In this document: in pieces, positions 24,567 to 32,979 of the stretch
Numbering within the stretch: the stretch's first letter is position 1
Layout: every line of letters begins with the position of its first letter
NCBI RefSeq assembly: GCF_002939785.1
Contig: NZ_MDEC01000006.1
Coordinates: 62,001-126,000, forward strand
DNA length: 64,000 bases
Direction of reading: 5' to 3'
Source: Xanthomonas codiaei
GTDB taxonomy: Bacteria; Pseudomonadota; Gammaproteobacteria; Xanthomonadales; Xanthomonadaceae
Translations under genes and position numbers: made by a program
Notes under the pieces: model-generated
What the model was told of the DNA's origin: nothing
Databases searched by the model: none
What the model saw: the letters and a program-made list of their open reading frames with translations, nothing else

Positions 24567-25745
24567 ATGCAAAAGGTGGATATCGCGATCGTTGGTGCAG
24601 GTCCGGTGGGTCTGAGTTTTGCGCGCGCGCTGGCTGGCACCGGCCTGTCGGTGCTGCTGGTCGATCAGCAGCCGTATGCGCAGCTGGCCGACCCCGCCTT
24701 CGATGGGCGCGAGATCGCGCTGACCCATGCCTCGCGCGCCCTGCTGCAGCAATCTGGCAGCTGGCAGCGATTCGCGGCTGAAGCAGTGTCGCCTCTGCGC
24801 GATGCGCGGGTCATGGACGGGCACTCGCCATTCGCGTTGACCTTCGCTGCGTCTGCGCCCGGCGCGGGCGATCTCGGCTGGCTGGTGCCCAATCACCTGA
24901 TCCGGCGCGCGGCGTGGCAGGCAGTGCAGGGGCAGGCCGGGCTGGAGCTGCGTTGCGGTTGCAGCGTGCGCGCGATCGAGCATGGCGGCACCCGCGTGCA
25001 CGTCGAACTGTCCGATGGCCAGCGACTGTCGGCGCGTCTGTTGGTGGCTGCCGACAGCCGGTTTTCCAGTACCCGGCGCCTGCTTGGCATCGGTGCGCAA
25101 CTGCGCGACTTCGGCAAGACCATGCTGGTGTGTCGCATGCGGCATGCGCTGCCGCATCATCACGCGGCGTGGGAATGGTTCGGCTATGGCAAGACGCTGG
25201 CATTGCTGCCGCTGCATGGCCAGCGTGCTGGTGCGGTACTGACCTTGCCGCCGCGACGGATCGAGGCCTTGCTCGCGCTCGACGCCGTGCGATTCGGCGC
25301 TGCGATGACCGATGCGTTCGAGCACCGCCTGGGTCCGATGGAGCAGGAGGGCAGCCGGCATGCGTATCCGTTGATCGCCAGCTATGCACAGCGCTTCGTG
25401 AGCGCGCGCGCGGCGTTGATCGGCGATGCGGCGGTGGGCATGCATCCGGTCACCGCCCACGGATTCAACTTCGGACTGCAGAGCCAGGCACGCCTGGCCG
25501 AGCGCGTGCGTCGGGCGGCGGCCAGCGGGCGGGACATCGGCAGCGCCGCGCTGCTGCACGACTACGAGCGCGCGCATCGCTTCGCCACCCGCCCCTTGTA
25601 CGAGGCCACCAATGCCCTGGCGGCGCTCTACACCGACGATCGCCTGCCGGCGCGGCTTGCCCGCAGTGGTGCGCTGCGGGCCGCGCACGCGGTGGCGCCA
25701 TTCAAGCGGGCGATTGCTGCGCATCTGACCCAACGCGGCGTTTGA
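24567..25745 (+). CDS. ubiM: UbiM-type FAD-dependent ubiquinone hydroxylase
   Basis: Flavin monooxygenase of 392 aa in the UbiH/UbiF/UbiM family, which hydroxylates the ubiquinone ring using O2. The dinucleotide fold is at the N-terminus (VDIAIVGAGPVGLSFARALA). DGREIALTHAS is the region after the FAD fold, and the second FAD motif is ARAALIGDAAVGMHPVTAHG followed by FNFGLQSQ. The short C-terminal part and the DPAFDGREIALTHAS segment fit UbiM best, a hydroxylase of broad regioselectivity in some Proteobacteria. Start: ATG at 24567 (or 24558). An FNR-type box upstream predicts induction when oxygen falls, which is unusual for an O2-using enzyme. Confidence 0.82.
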   Translation: MQKVDIAIVGAGPVGLSFARALAGTGLSVLLVDQQPYAQLADPAFDGREIALTHASRALLQQSGSWQRFAAEAVSPLRDARVMDGHSPFALTFAASAPGAGDLGWLVPNHLIRRAAWQAVQGQAGLELRCGCSVRAIEHGGTRVHVELSDGQRLSARLLVAADSRFSSTRRLLGIGAQLRDFGKTMLVCRMRHALPHHHAAWEWFGYGKTLALLPLHGQRAGAVLTLPPRRIEALLALDAVRFGAAMTDAFEHRLGPMEQEGSRHAYPLIASYAQRFVSARAALIGDAAVGMHPVTAHGFNFGLQSQARLAERVRRAAASGRDIGSAALLHDYERAHRFATRPLYEATNALAALYTDDRLPARLARSGALRAAHAVAPFKRAIAAHLTQRGV

Positions 25746-25904
25746 TCCCATCACGCGATCGCGTTGAAACCATCGCATCGTGCGTCTCGCATCATGCCGG
25801 TCGGGCAAGGCGCGATGTCGCGTAGCAGGGACCGCTCACGCGCGATCGCGCGATGGGTTGGTCGATCACGCGCAGTGCCCGCAGCTTGCCGGGGGCGGGC
25901 GGCG

Positions 25905-26225
25905 TCAGGCCGATGCGTCCACCTGCGCAACGATCGCCTCGATCGCGGCCTGCGCATCGCCGCTGCGCAAGGCCTGTTCCAGTAGCGCAATCGCCCAGGC
26001 GCAGCCGGCCCTGGTCATCTCCGCGCGCCAGTCGCCGCACCAGCCTTCCACTTCGTGCAGGGCCAGCATGCTGCAGCCGCCACGCTCGGCATGGCCACCG
26101 CGCAGGGAGTGCTCCAACCAGAACGGCGTTGCCGAGCCGATGGCGATCGAAAACACATGGATGTCGTGCTCGGAGGCGTCGGCCGAGGGGGCGATGTTGC
26201 GCCGGCCGATCTCCACCACCTTCAT
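25905..26225 (-). CDS. Hypothetical protein coupled to S4 protein
   Basis: 106-residue protein without signal peptide. It begins MKVVEIGRRNIAPSADASEH and contains IHVFSIAIGSATPFWLEHSL and a Cys/Trp-containing helix (VEGWCGDWRAEMTRAGCAWA). I do not recognise the family. Its ATG overlaps the stop of the S4-domain gene by four bases, so it is translated with it, which supports a real gene. The proximity suggests a role with the RNA-binding partner, but nothing in the sequence states it. Confidence 0.65.
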   Translation of the reverse strand: MKVVEIGRRNIAPSADASEHDIHVFSIAIGSATPFWLEHSLRGGHAERGGCSMLALHEVEGWCGDWRAEMTRAGCAWAIALLEQALRSGDAQAAIEAIVAQVDASA

Positions 26226-26464
26226 TCGCTCGGCGCCGCGTCCGGGTCCATCGCCATCACGCGAATTTCCACATCTTCCAGCTGCACCACCTGGCCGGGC
26301 CGGATCTTGGCGGTCTTGCGCAGCTCCTGCGCGCCGTCGACGTTGACCGCACCGCTGGCTACGATCGCCTTGCCCTGGCCGCCGCTGTCGGCGAGGCCGG
26401 CCAGCTTGAGCAACTGGTGGAGCTCGATGTACTCGCCGTCGATGTCGAATTCCAGGATCTGCAT
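26222..26464 (-). CDS. S4-domain RNA-binding protein (YbcJ-like)
   Basis: 80-residue stand-alone S4 domain: YIELHQLLKLAGLADSGGQG followed by KAIVASGAVNVDGAQELRKT and the GQVVQLEDVEIRV strand. YbcJ-type proteins bind RNA through this fold and are thought to act near the ribosome. The start at 26464 follows from the conserved beginning (MQILEFDIDGEYIELHQ); the longer open frame upstream is not protein-like. A 4-bp overlap links it to the gene at 25905-26225. Confidence 0.85.
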   Translation of the reverse strand: MQILEFDIDGEYIELHQLLKLAGLADSGGQGKAIVASGAVNVDGAQELRKTAKIRPGQVVQLEDVEIRVMAMDPDAAPSE

Positions 26465-26603
26465 GCTGCGCTTCTTGACCGAAAGAGGGCGATTATCCGC
26501 GTGCGGCAGCCGGCAATACCACCACCAAGCAGGGCCGCGATGCGCAGCGAAGATGGCCGTGGCGCGCTGCGGGTGCAGGCGCGCGCGCCGCCACCGCTTC
26601 CGC

Positions 26604-27248
26604 TCACTCGCGCCGGAAGCGCGCGATCTCCTCCAGCAGGCGGGTTGCACGGGTGATGCCGGGCCCGGCATGTGCGTCGTCCAGGCGATCCAGCCAGGGA
26701 TGGCGCGCGCGCTGCAGACGCCGGTAGCCATACCAAGTGCCGACGATGCCGATCACCCCAAAGACCCCGTTGAGCAGCAGCCACCCGTGAGGCAGGCCGA
26801 CACCGGTGAACCTGCGCCAGAGGCTATCGGCCACCGCCACCCACAGGACCCAAAACGCTACTCCCAGCCAGGGCGCCACCCGCGTGCGCCAGCGGCGCAA
26901 CTGCGCCAGCGCCTGCTGGGTCTGCAGCAGCGGCCCGGCAAAGTCCAGCCGCGCCAGCAACTGCAGTTGCCGCACTGCCGACAGCGCCAGCGCCACGCAC
27001 CACAGCTGCAGCAGTACGCCGCCGATGACCGCCGCGACGCCGTCGCTGCCGCCCCAGCTGTGTGCCACCACGCTGCCCAGCGCGACGGCGCACAGCAGCT
27101 GCGCCGATTGGCTCAGCCACAGCGGGCGCAGGCTGCTGCGCGCGGCGTGGCCGTGCAGCGCGCCACGCAGGTGGCCGATCTGCGCGGCCTGTTGGTCCAA
27201 GCGGTGTTCCAGGGTGGTCCAGGCGTGTTGCATGTCATCCAGTTCCAT
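26604..27248 (-). CDS. Membrane protein in operon with ECF sigma factor
   Basis: 214-residue protein with a cytoplasmic-looking N-terminus (MELDDMQHAWTTLEHRLDQQ, helical, about 40 residues) and four predicted membrane helices in two pairs (about 47-90 and 125-170). It starts 24 bp after the stop of an ECF sigma factor on the same strand. This arrangement is common for a membrane anti-sigma factor, but the classical zinc-binding anti-sigma motif (HxxxCxxC) is absent. It may regulate the sigma factor through its N-terminal helix; this is an inference from position. Confidence 0.7.
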   Translation of the reverse strand: MELDDMQHAWTTLEHRLDQQAAQIGHLRGALHGHAARSSLRPLWLSQSAQLLCAVALGSVVAHSWGGSDGVAAVIGGVLLQLWCVALALSAVRQLQLLARLDFAGPLLQTQQALAQLRRWRTRVAPWLGVAFWVLWVAVADSLWRRFTGVGLPHGWLLLNGVFGVIGIVGTWYGYRRLQRARHPWLDRLDDAHAGPGITRATRLLEEIARFRRE

Positions 27249-27272
27249 GACGGCTCCGGTGCGGTGGTAGGG

Positions 27273-27773
27273 TCAGAGGTCGGCGCGAATGCGCGCCTTC
27301 AGGCGGCTGAGTTTGGTGGCGACATTGGTCTCGCTGATGCCGAGCACCTCGCCGATCTCGCGGTAGCTGTGCTCGTCCAGATAGAGCAGCAGCAACGCAC
27401 GGTTCAGCGGCGGTTGTTGCGCGATGAAGGCATAGAGCGCGTGCACCTGCTGCTCGTGGGCGGGATCGTGCGCCAGCGGATCGGCGATGCCATCGACCAC
27501 CGCATCCAGCGCGACCGGTTCGCCGGGCATGCGGCTGCGGCCGCGCAGGTCGCTGATCGCCACGTTCAACGCGATGCGATACATCCAGGTGGAAAAGCGC
27601 CGGCCCGGGTCGTAGCTGGGGAATGCCCGCCACAGCTGGGCGGCGATTTCCTGGGCGAGCTCGTCGCGGTCGTCGCGGTCGCGGCAATAGCTGGCCGCCA
27701 CTTTCAGCACGATGCCGCGATGCTGCTGCAGCAGGCTGCTGAAACGGGCTTGGAGGTCTGTGTCCAGGGGCAT
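27273..27773 (-). CDS. ECF-type RNA polymerase sigma factor
   Basis: 166-residue sigma-70 family protein. Region 2 is seen in DELAQEIAAQLWRAFPSYDP and GRRFSTWMYRIALNVAISDL (residues about 37-77), and region 4 in PPLNRALLLLYLDEHSYREI followed by GEVLGISETNVATKLSRLKA near the C-terminus. ECF factors direct RNA polymerase to stress or envelope promoters. No SnoaL-like C-terminal domain is present. The gene at 26604-27248 is the likely membrane regulator. The start at 27773 is chosen by family length; its ribosome-binding site is weak. Confidence 0.88.
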   Translation of the reverse strand: MPLDTDLQARFSSLLQQHRGIVLKVAASYCRDRDDRDELAQEIAAQLWRAFPSYDPGRRFSTWMYRIALNVAISDLRGRSRMPGEPVALDAVVDGIADPLAHDPAHEQQVHALYAFIAQQPPLNRALLLLYLDEHSYREIGEVLGISETNVATKLSRLKARIRADL

Positions 27774-27945
27774 GGGGCAGGGCGTGAAGAGGAGAGAGGG
27801 ACGGTTTGAAGGGATGATTCGCCGGCGCGGGCAAATCCTCACAACCTGAACGGACTGTCACGGCCCTTCGACAGCAGGGGGGGTAAGGGCGCACACTATG
27901 CTGCTTTGCGCCTGCCGGCTCCGTGCGGCGCCTCCGGAGTTACCC

Positions 27946-29844
27946 ATGACCCAAGAATCTTCCGCGCCGCTGCTGTTTGCAGATCTCGGCCTCTCGGACG
28001 CTGTGATGAAGGCCGTTGCCGCCGTCGGCTACGAGTCCCCGTCGCCGATCCAGGCCGCCACTATTCCGGCGCTGCTGGCCGGCCGCGACGTGCTCGGCCA
28101 GGCCCAGACCGGTACCGGCAAGACCGCCGCGTTCGCGCTGCCGGTGCTGTCCAATGCCGACCTGAACCAGGTCAAGCCGCAGGCGCTGGTGCTGGCCCCC
28201 ACCCGCGAGCTGGCCATCCAGGTCGCCGAGGCGTTCCAGAAATATGCCGAAGCCATTCCCGGCTTTCGCGTATTGCCGGTCTACGGCGGCCAGCCCTATG
28301 CCCAGCAGCTCAGTGCGCTCAAGCGCGGCGTGCACGTGGTGGTGGGCACCCCGGGCCGGGTGATCGATCACCTGGACCGCGGCACCCTGGACCTGTCGCA
28401 GCTGAAGACGCTGGTGCTGGACGAGGCCGACGAAATGCTGCGCATGGGCTTCATCGACGACGTCGAGGCCGTGCTCAAGAAGCTGCCCGAGCAGCGCCAG
28501 GTAGCGCTGTTCTCGGCCACCATGCCGCCGGCCATCCGCCGTATCGCGCAGACCTATCTGCAGGATCCGGCCGAAGTCACCATCGCCGCCAAGACCACCA
28601 CCTCGGCCAATATCCGCCAGCGTTACTGGTGGGTGAGCGGGCTGCACAAGCTGGACGCGCTGACCCGCATCCTGGAAGTGGAGCCGTTCGACGGCATGAT
28701 CATCTTCGCCCGCACCAAGGCGGCGACCGAGGAACTGGCGCAGAAGCTGCAGGCGCGCGGCATGGCCGCAGCCGCCATCAACGGCGACATGCAGCAGGCA
28801 GCCCGCGAGAAGACCATCGCCCAGCTCAAGGACGGCAAGCTGGACATCCTGGTCGCCACCGACGTGGCCGCGCGCGGCCTGGACGTGGAGCGCATCAGCC
28901 ACGTGCTGAACTACGACATTCCGTACGACACCGAAAGCTATGTGCACCGCATCGGCCGTACCGGCCGTGCCGGCCGCAGCGGCGAGGCGATCCTGTTCGT
29001 CACCCCGCGCGAGAAGGGCATGCTGCGGTCGATCGAGCGCGCCACCCGCCAGCCGATCGAAGAAATGCAATTGCCCAGCGTGGATGCGGTCAACGACACC
29101 CGCGTGGCGCGCTTCATGAGCCGCATCAGCGAGACCCTGGCCGGTGGCCAGATCGAGCTGTATCGCGACCTGCTGCAGCGCTTCGAGGCCGAAAACAATG
29201 TGCCGGCGATCGACATCGCCGCCGCGCTGGCCAAGCTGCTGCAGGGCGATGCGCCATTCCTGCTGACCCCGCCGGTGCGTGCTGCGCGCGAGGACACCGC
29301 GCCGCGCGAGCGTCATGAGCGTGCCGATCGTGGCGATCGCCCGCGCTTCGAGCCCAAGTTCGAGCGCGGCCCGCGCGCCGACGGCGAGCGCGCGTCGCGT
29401 CCGCCGCGTGGCGACGTCGCCGGCGAGCGTCCGCGCCGTGAGCCGGCGCCGCGTGGCGAGCCGGAGTTCGGCATGGAGAGCTACCGCATCGAAGTGGGCC
29501 ACAGCCATGGCGTGAAGCCGGCCAACATCGTCGGCGCGATTGCCAACGAGGCCGGCCTGGAAAGCCGTTACATCGGCCGCATCGACATCCAGGACGATTA
29601 CTCGATCCTGGACCTGCCGGCCGACATGCCGCGCGAACTGCTGCAGCACCTGAAGAAGGTCTGGGTATCCGGCCAGCAGCTCAACATGCGCAGGCTGGAA
29701 GACGGCGAGGCGGCCGCAGGGCCGTCCAAGCCGCGCTTCCCGCGGGGCGGCAAGCCCTCCGGCCGTCCGAATGGCCCGGGGCGTCCGATGGACCGCACCG
29801 GCGCGCCGCACCGCAAGGGCCCGCCCAAGCCGCGCGGCGAGTAA
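27946..29844 (+). CDS. deaD: DeaD/CsdA-type DEAD-box RNA helicase
   Basis: ATP-dependent RNA helicase of 632 aa. In order: Q-motif (YESPSPIQAATIPALL), Walker A (AQTGTGKTAA), PTRELA, TPGR, DEAD (VLDEADEML), SAT (LFSATMPPAIRR), ARGLDVERI and HRIGRTGRAGRSG. After residue 450 there is an Arg/Asp/Gly-rich low-complexity linker, then a DbpA-like RNA-binding domain (YRIEVGHSHGVKPANIVGAI), and a basic Arg/Gly/Pro-rich tail ending KGPPKPRGE. This layout matches DeaD/CsdA, which helps ribosome assembly and cold adaptation. The start has GGAG seven bases upstream. Confidence 0.92.
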   Translation: MTQESSAPLLFADLGLSDAVMKAVAAVGYESPSPIQAATIPALLAGRDVLGQAQTGTGKTAAFALPVLSNADLNQVKPQALVLAPTRELAIQVAEAFQKYAEAIPGFRVLPVYGGQPYAQQLSALKRGVHVVVGTPGRVIDHLDRGTLDLSQLKTLVLDEADEMLRMGFIDDVEAVLKKLPEQRQVALFSATMPPAIRRIAQTYLQDPAEVTIAAKTTTSANIRQRYWWVSGLHKLDALTRILEVEPFDGMIIFARTKAATEELAQKLQARGMAAAAINGDMQQAAREKTIAQLKDGKLDILVATDVAARGLDVERISHVLNYDIPYDTESYVHRIGRTGRAGRSGEAILFVTPREKGMLRSIERATRQPIEEMQLPSVDAVNDTRVARFMSRISETLAGGQIELYRDLLQRFEAENNVPAIDIAAALAKLLQGDAPFLLTPPVRAAREDTAPRERHERADRGDRPRFEPKFERGPRADGERASRPPRGDVAGERPRREPAPRGEPEFGMESYRIEVGHSHGVKPANIVGAIANEAGLESRYIGRIDIQDDYSILDLPADMPRELLQHLKKVWVSGQQLNMRRLEDGEAAAGPSKPRFPRGGKPSGRPNGPGRPMDRTGAPHRKGPPKPRGE

Positions 29845-30244
29845 GCGCGGGTCACATGCCGGCTGCGCCGCCGCCAGGCGCACGCGGCTGGTGCCGGAGA
29901 TCGGCATGCACTGCGCGTGCCCCGCGGTTCCGAGTGCATCGGCCACATCCACCCCGACGGCTGATTGCGAGGTGGTATTGGCCGTTTCAGGCCGCCACCG
30001 GCAGTGGCATCGCGGGCTGGGTCCGTAGCGCATCGCCGGAATCACTATGTTCTCAATGACATAGCAGCGCCGGCGCGCCGTCCCTCGTCCCGAGGCGGTC
30101 GCACGGACCCAGGATCGACCGGCTCCGCCACCTGTACCCGCGTCCCGCCAAGCGGGCCCGGCCATACAGACTGCGCCGTGGCGGCCGCTACTGCCTACAG
30201 GCGCCCACTGGGCGCCTGAATCGCACTGGGGCAGTGAAGGACGT
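29845..30244. other. Intergenic region with repeat copy and hairpin
   Basis: Contains one copy of a dispersed repeat at 29860-29933 and a hairpin at 30198-30218 (CAGGCGCCC-ACT-GGGCGCCTG) that ends 26 bp before the GGDEF-EAL start. No gene seen. The hairpin has no U-tract and may be a leader structure; I could not match it to a c-di-GMP riboswitch. Confidence 0.55.
29860..29933 (+). repeat. Dispersed intergenic repeat, copy A (diverged)
   Basis: About 74 bp, roughly 80% identical to 38852-38925; the shared core is near GGTGCCGGRRATCGGYATG (29890-29908 here). See the copies at 38852-38985 and 51330-51447. Confidence 0.5.
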
Positions 30245-32653
30245 ATGGCAATGGCACAGTCAGCGCGCAAGAGTGGTGGGCAGACCCTGCACCTGGTCCG
30301 CGGCTGGCTGACGTTGCCGCTGGCGCTGCTGATCGGCATGGCGGTGGTCATGGCAGTGGGCTCGGCGCTGGTGATCGAGATCCAGTCCGGCGCAACCGCC
30401 TGGATCGTTGGCGAAAGCCAGTGGTCCAAGGCCCAGCAGGAATCGGTCTACTGGCTGGAACGGTACCTGGGCAGCGGCGATCCGGCCGACCTGCAGGCAG
30501 CCTGCCGCGCGTTGGAAGTGCCATTGGGCGATCGCTCTGCGCGTATCGCGGTCGAGCAGCCGGTGATCGATTGGGACGCGGTGCATGCCGGCCTGGCCGC
30601 TGGCCGCAATGCCCCTGAGGACATGCCGCAGATGGTGCGGCTGTACCGCTATGGCCAGGGCGTACCGTATCTGGGCGAGGCGATTGCGCTGTGGAAGCGC
30701 ACCGACGCCGACATCCTGCAACTGAGTGCGCTGGCCGACCGTGCCGCCTCGGCGCAGGCCACCGGCAAGCCGGACCCGCGCACGTTGCAGGCGCTGCGCG
30801 AGGAGTTGCACCTGCTGGACGCGCGCATGCGCAGCGACGCGGCCGAATTCCTGGTCCTGCTGACCCGTTGCGCGCGCCTGCTGCACGACGTGATGGTGAT
30901 CTGCAGCCTGGCCACCTTGTTGCTGGTGCTGATCACCTGCGTGCTGGCGATGCGCCGCATCCGCGATTACCTGCTGTCGCACGAGGGCCGCTTTCGCACC
31001 GCGTTCCAGCAGGCCGCGCTGGGCATGGTCAAGTTCGACCTGCGCGGCCGCGTGCTGGACGCCAATGCGTCGCTGGCCAATATCTTGCGCTACCGCCCGG
31101 ACGAACTGCCGGGCTGCACGCTGGCGCAGGTAATGCATCCGGACGACATCGTGCTGGATGGCCGCGGCATGATCGACTGGCCGCGCCTGATGCAATCGGG
31201 CGAGCTGCGCTTTCTGCGCGCCGATGGCGGGGTGATGTGGGGCCGCTGGAGCGCCTCGCTGGTGGAGCCTGGCCCGGAAGAGCCCACGCTGGTGCTGGCG
31301 GTGATCGAGGATGTCTCGCACGCGCACGAACTGGCCGACGAGGTCGCCTTCCACGCGCGCCACGATGCCTTGACCGGCCTGATCAACCGCCGCGAGATCG
31401 AGCGCCGCCTGCTGCGGCTGATCGAGCCGCCGCAATCGCCGCAGCTGTGCCATGCGTTGTGCTTCGTCGACCTGGATCATTTCAAGCTGGTCAACGACAC
31501 CTTCGGGCATGCGGTCGGCGACAAGTTCCTGTGCCACTTCGCCGATGTCATCACCATGCAGCTACGTCCCGGCGATTGGCTGGGGCGGCTGGGTGGCGAC
31601 GAGTTCGCGATCCTGCTGGCCAATACCGACCTGGTGCGGGCGCAAGCGCTGCTGGAGCGCATGCATGGCGTGCTCGGGCAGCCGTGGAGCCACCAGGACG
31701 GCCGGCCGCTGACGCCGAGTTGCAGCTTCGGCGTGGTGGAGATCCGCCAGGGCGCCAGCGACGTCAATGCCTTGATGACCGCGGCCGACCTGGCCTGTTT
31801 CGCGGCCAAGGAGGAAGGCCGCAACCGCATCCGTTGCCTGGACGAAAACGATCTCGCACTGGCGCGACGTCGCCACGATGGCGGCTGGATCAGCGCCGTG
31901 CAGCAGGCCATCGCCGAGGAGCGCCTGCTGCTGTATGCACAGAAGATCCAGGTGCTGAGCGACCCCGCACGGCTGCAGTACGAAGTGCTGGTGCGCATGC
32001 GCGCGCGCGACGGGCGGGTGCTGAGTCCAGGCGAATTCCTGCCGGCGGTGGAGCGCTACGGGCTGGGGCGCATGGTCGATGCCTACGTGCTGGAAACCCT
32101 GTGCGCGCAGCTGGCCGCCAACCCGATGCATGTGGCCACGCTGGACCTGTGCCACGTCAACCTGTCCGCGCAGTCGATCGCGCAGCCGGATTTCCTCGAT
32201 TTCGTCTGCGCCCTGTTCGAACGCTATCCCGCGCTGGTGCCCAAGCTGTGCATGGAAATCACCGAAACCGCGGTGATCGGCGACCTGGAACATGCGCAGC
32301 GCTTCGTGCAGAGCGTGCGCGCGCGCGGCTGCCACGTCGCGCTGGACGATTTCGGCAGTGGCCTGGCCTCGTTCGGTTATCTCAAGCAGTTCACCGTGGA
32401 CGTGCTGAAGATCGATTGCGGCTTCGTGCGCAACTACGCACACGATGCAGTGGACCGCGCGGCGGTGCATTCGATCGCCCAGGTCGGCCTGGCGTTGGGC
32501 ATCGAAGTGGTGGCCGAGGGCGTGGAGTCTGAGTCGGATATTCCCGGCCTGCGCGAAGCGGGGGTGGGCCAGGTACAGGGATTCAGCCTGCATCGCCCGT
32601 GTCCGCTGGAAGAGCTGTTCGTGCCGCAGCCGCTGCTGATGGTGGGCGGCTAG
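30245..32653 (+). CDS. Membrane-bound PAS-GGDEF-EAL cyclic-di-GMP protein
   Basis: 802-residue signalling protein. Two membrane helices (about 22-45 and 214-236) enclose a periplasmic sensor. A PAS domain (about 245-360) leads to a GGDEF domain with intact GGDEF at 450-454 and an I-site RPGD at 441-444, then an EAL domain. The EAL signature is E580-V-L rather than EAL, but the catalytic set is otherwise visible: NLSAQS, MEITET, DDFGSG (701-706), KID, AEGVES and QGFSLHRP. It is therefore probably a bifunctional cyclase/phosphodiesterase that controls cyclic-di-GMP in response to a periplasmic signal. AAGGA lies upstream of the ATG. No partner genes are adjacent. Confidence 0.88.
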   Translation: MAMAQSARKSGGQTLHLVRGWLTLPLALLIGMAVVMAVGSALVIEIQSGATAWIVGESQWSKAQQESVYWLERYLGSGDPADLQAACRALEVPLGDRSARIAVEQPVIDWDAVHAGLAAGRNAPEDMPQMVRLYRYGQGVPYLGEAIALWKRTDADILQLSALADRAASAQATGKPDPRTLQALREELHLLDARMRSDAAEFLVLLTRCARLLHDVMVICSLATLLLVLITCVLAMRRIRDYLLSHEGRFRTAFQQAALGMVKFDLRGRVLDANASLANILRYRPDELPGCTLAQVMHPDDIVLDGRGMIDWPRLMQSGELRFLRADGGVMWGRWSASLVEPGPEEPTLVLAVIEDVSHAHELADEVAFHARHDALTGLINRREIERRLLRLIEPPQSPQLCHALCFVDLDHFKLVNDTFGHAVGDKFLCHFADVITMQLRPGDWLGRLGGDEFAILLANTDLVRAQALLERMHGVLGQPWSHQDGRPLTPSCSFGVVEIRQGASDVNALMTAADLACFAAKEEGRNRIRCLDENDLALARRRHDGGWISAVQQAIAEERLLLYAQKIQVLSDPARLQYEVLVRMRARDGRVLSPGEFLPAVERYGLGRMVDAYVLETLCAQLAANPMHVATLDLCHVNLSAQSIAQPDFLDFVCALFERYPALVPKLCMEITETAVIGDLEHAQRFVQSVRARGCHVALDDFGSGLASFGYLKQFTVDVLKIDCGFVRNYAHDAVDRAAVHSIAQVGLALGIEVVAEGVESESDIPGLREAGVGQVQGFSLHRPCPLEELFVPQPLLMVGG

Positions 32654-32979
32654 GGCAGGTCATCGCCGTTGCCGGCGGGCCATGCGGCTCTTACGATGCC
32701 GGCAGCGGATGGGTCTGGGGAAAGCCTTTCGCGCCCGGGTGCGCTCCTACCCGAGGCGGCGGCGCGCGACGCATGGCAGTGAGCACGCAAACCTGCGTAG
32801 GAGCGGCCCAGGCCGCGAACGCGTTACCGACAGACGTCCCGACGCGTGCGGTTATCTCGGGAACGCACGCGTTGTTTGGGTAATGCGCCACTGCCGCGCA
32901 AGCCGGCACGCATGCAGGAAATGTGCTGGCGCCTGCAGCCGACGGCGCACGGCCACCGAGAATCGCCGATAATCGGCAA
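32654..32979. other. Intergenic region with REP-like inverted arms
   Basis: 326 bp. CGCTCCTAC at 32742-32750 and GTAGGAGCG at 32800-32808 form inverted arms of the REP-like family that is complete at 53174-53263. No gene seen. Confidence 0.55.
32742..32808. repeat. REP-like element (outward-facing arms)
   Basis: CGCTCCTAC and GTAGGAGCG are 9-bp perfect inverted arms, 49 bp apart. The second arm continues into GGCC, as in the element at 53174-53263. Confidence 0.55.

Noticed and set aside
25749..25763. FNR-like TTGATCCCATCAC after ubiM
   Set aside because: The spacer is three bases instead of four and the right half ends in CAC, so it does not fit the consensus.
29845..30244. Possible c-di-GMP riboswitch before the GGDEF-EAL gene
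   Set aside because: No GEMM core elements found; only a simple 9-bp hairpin is visible.
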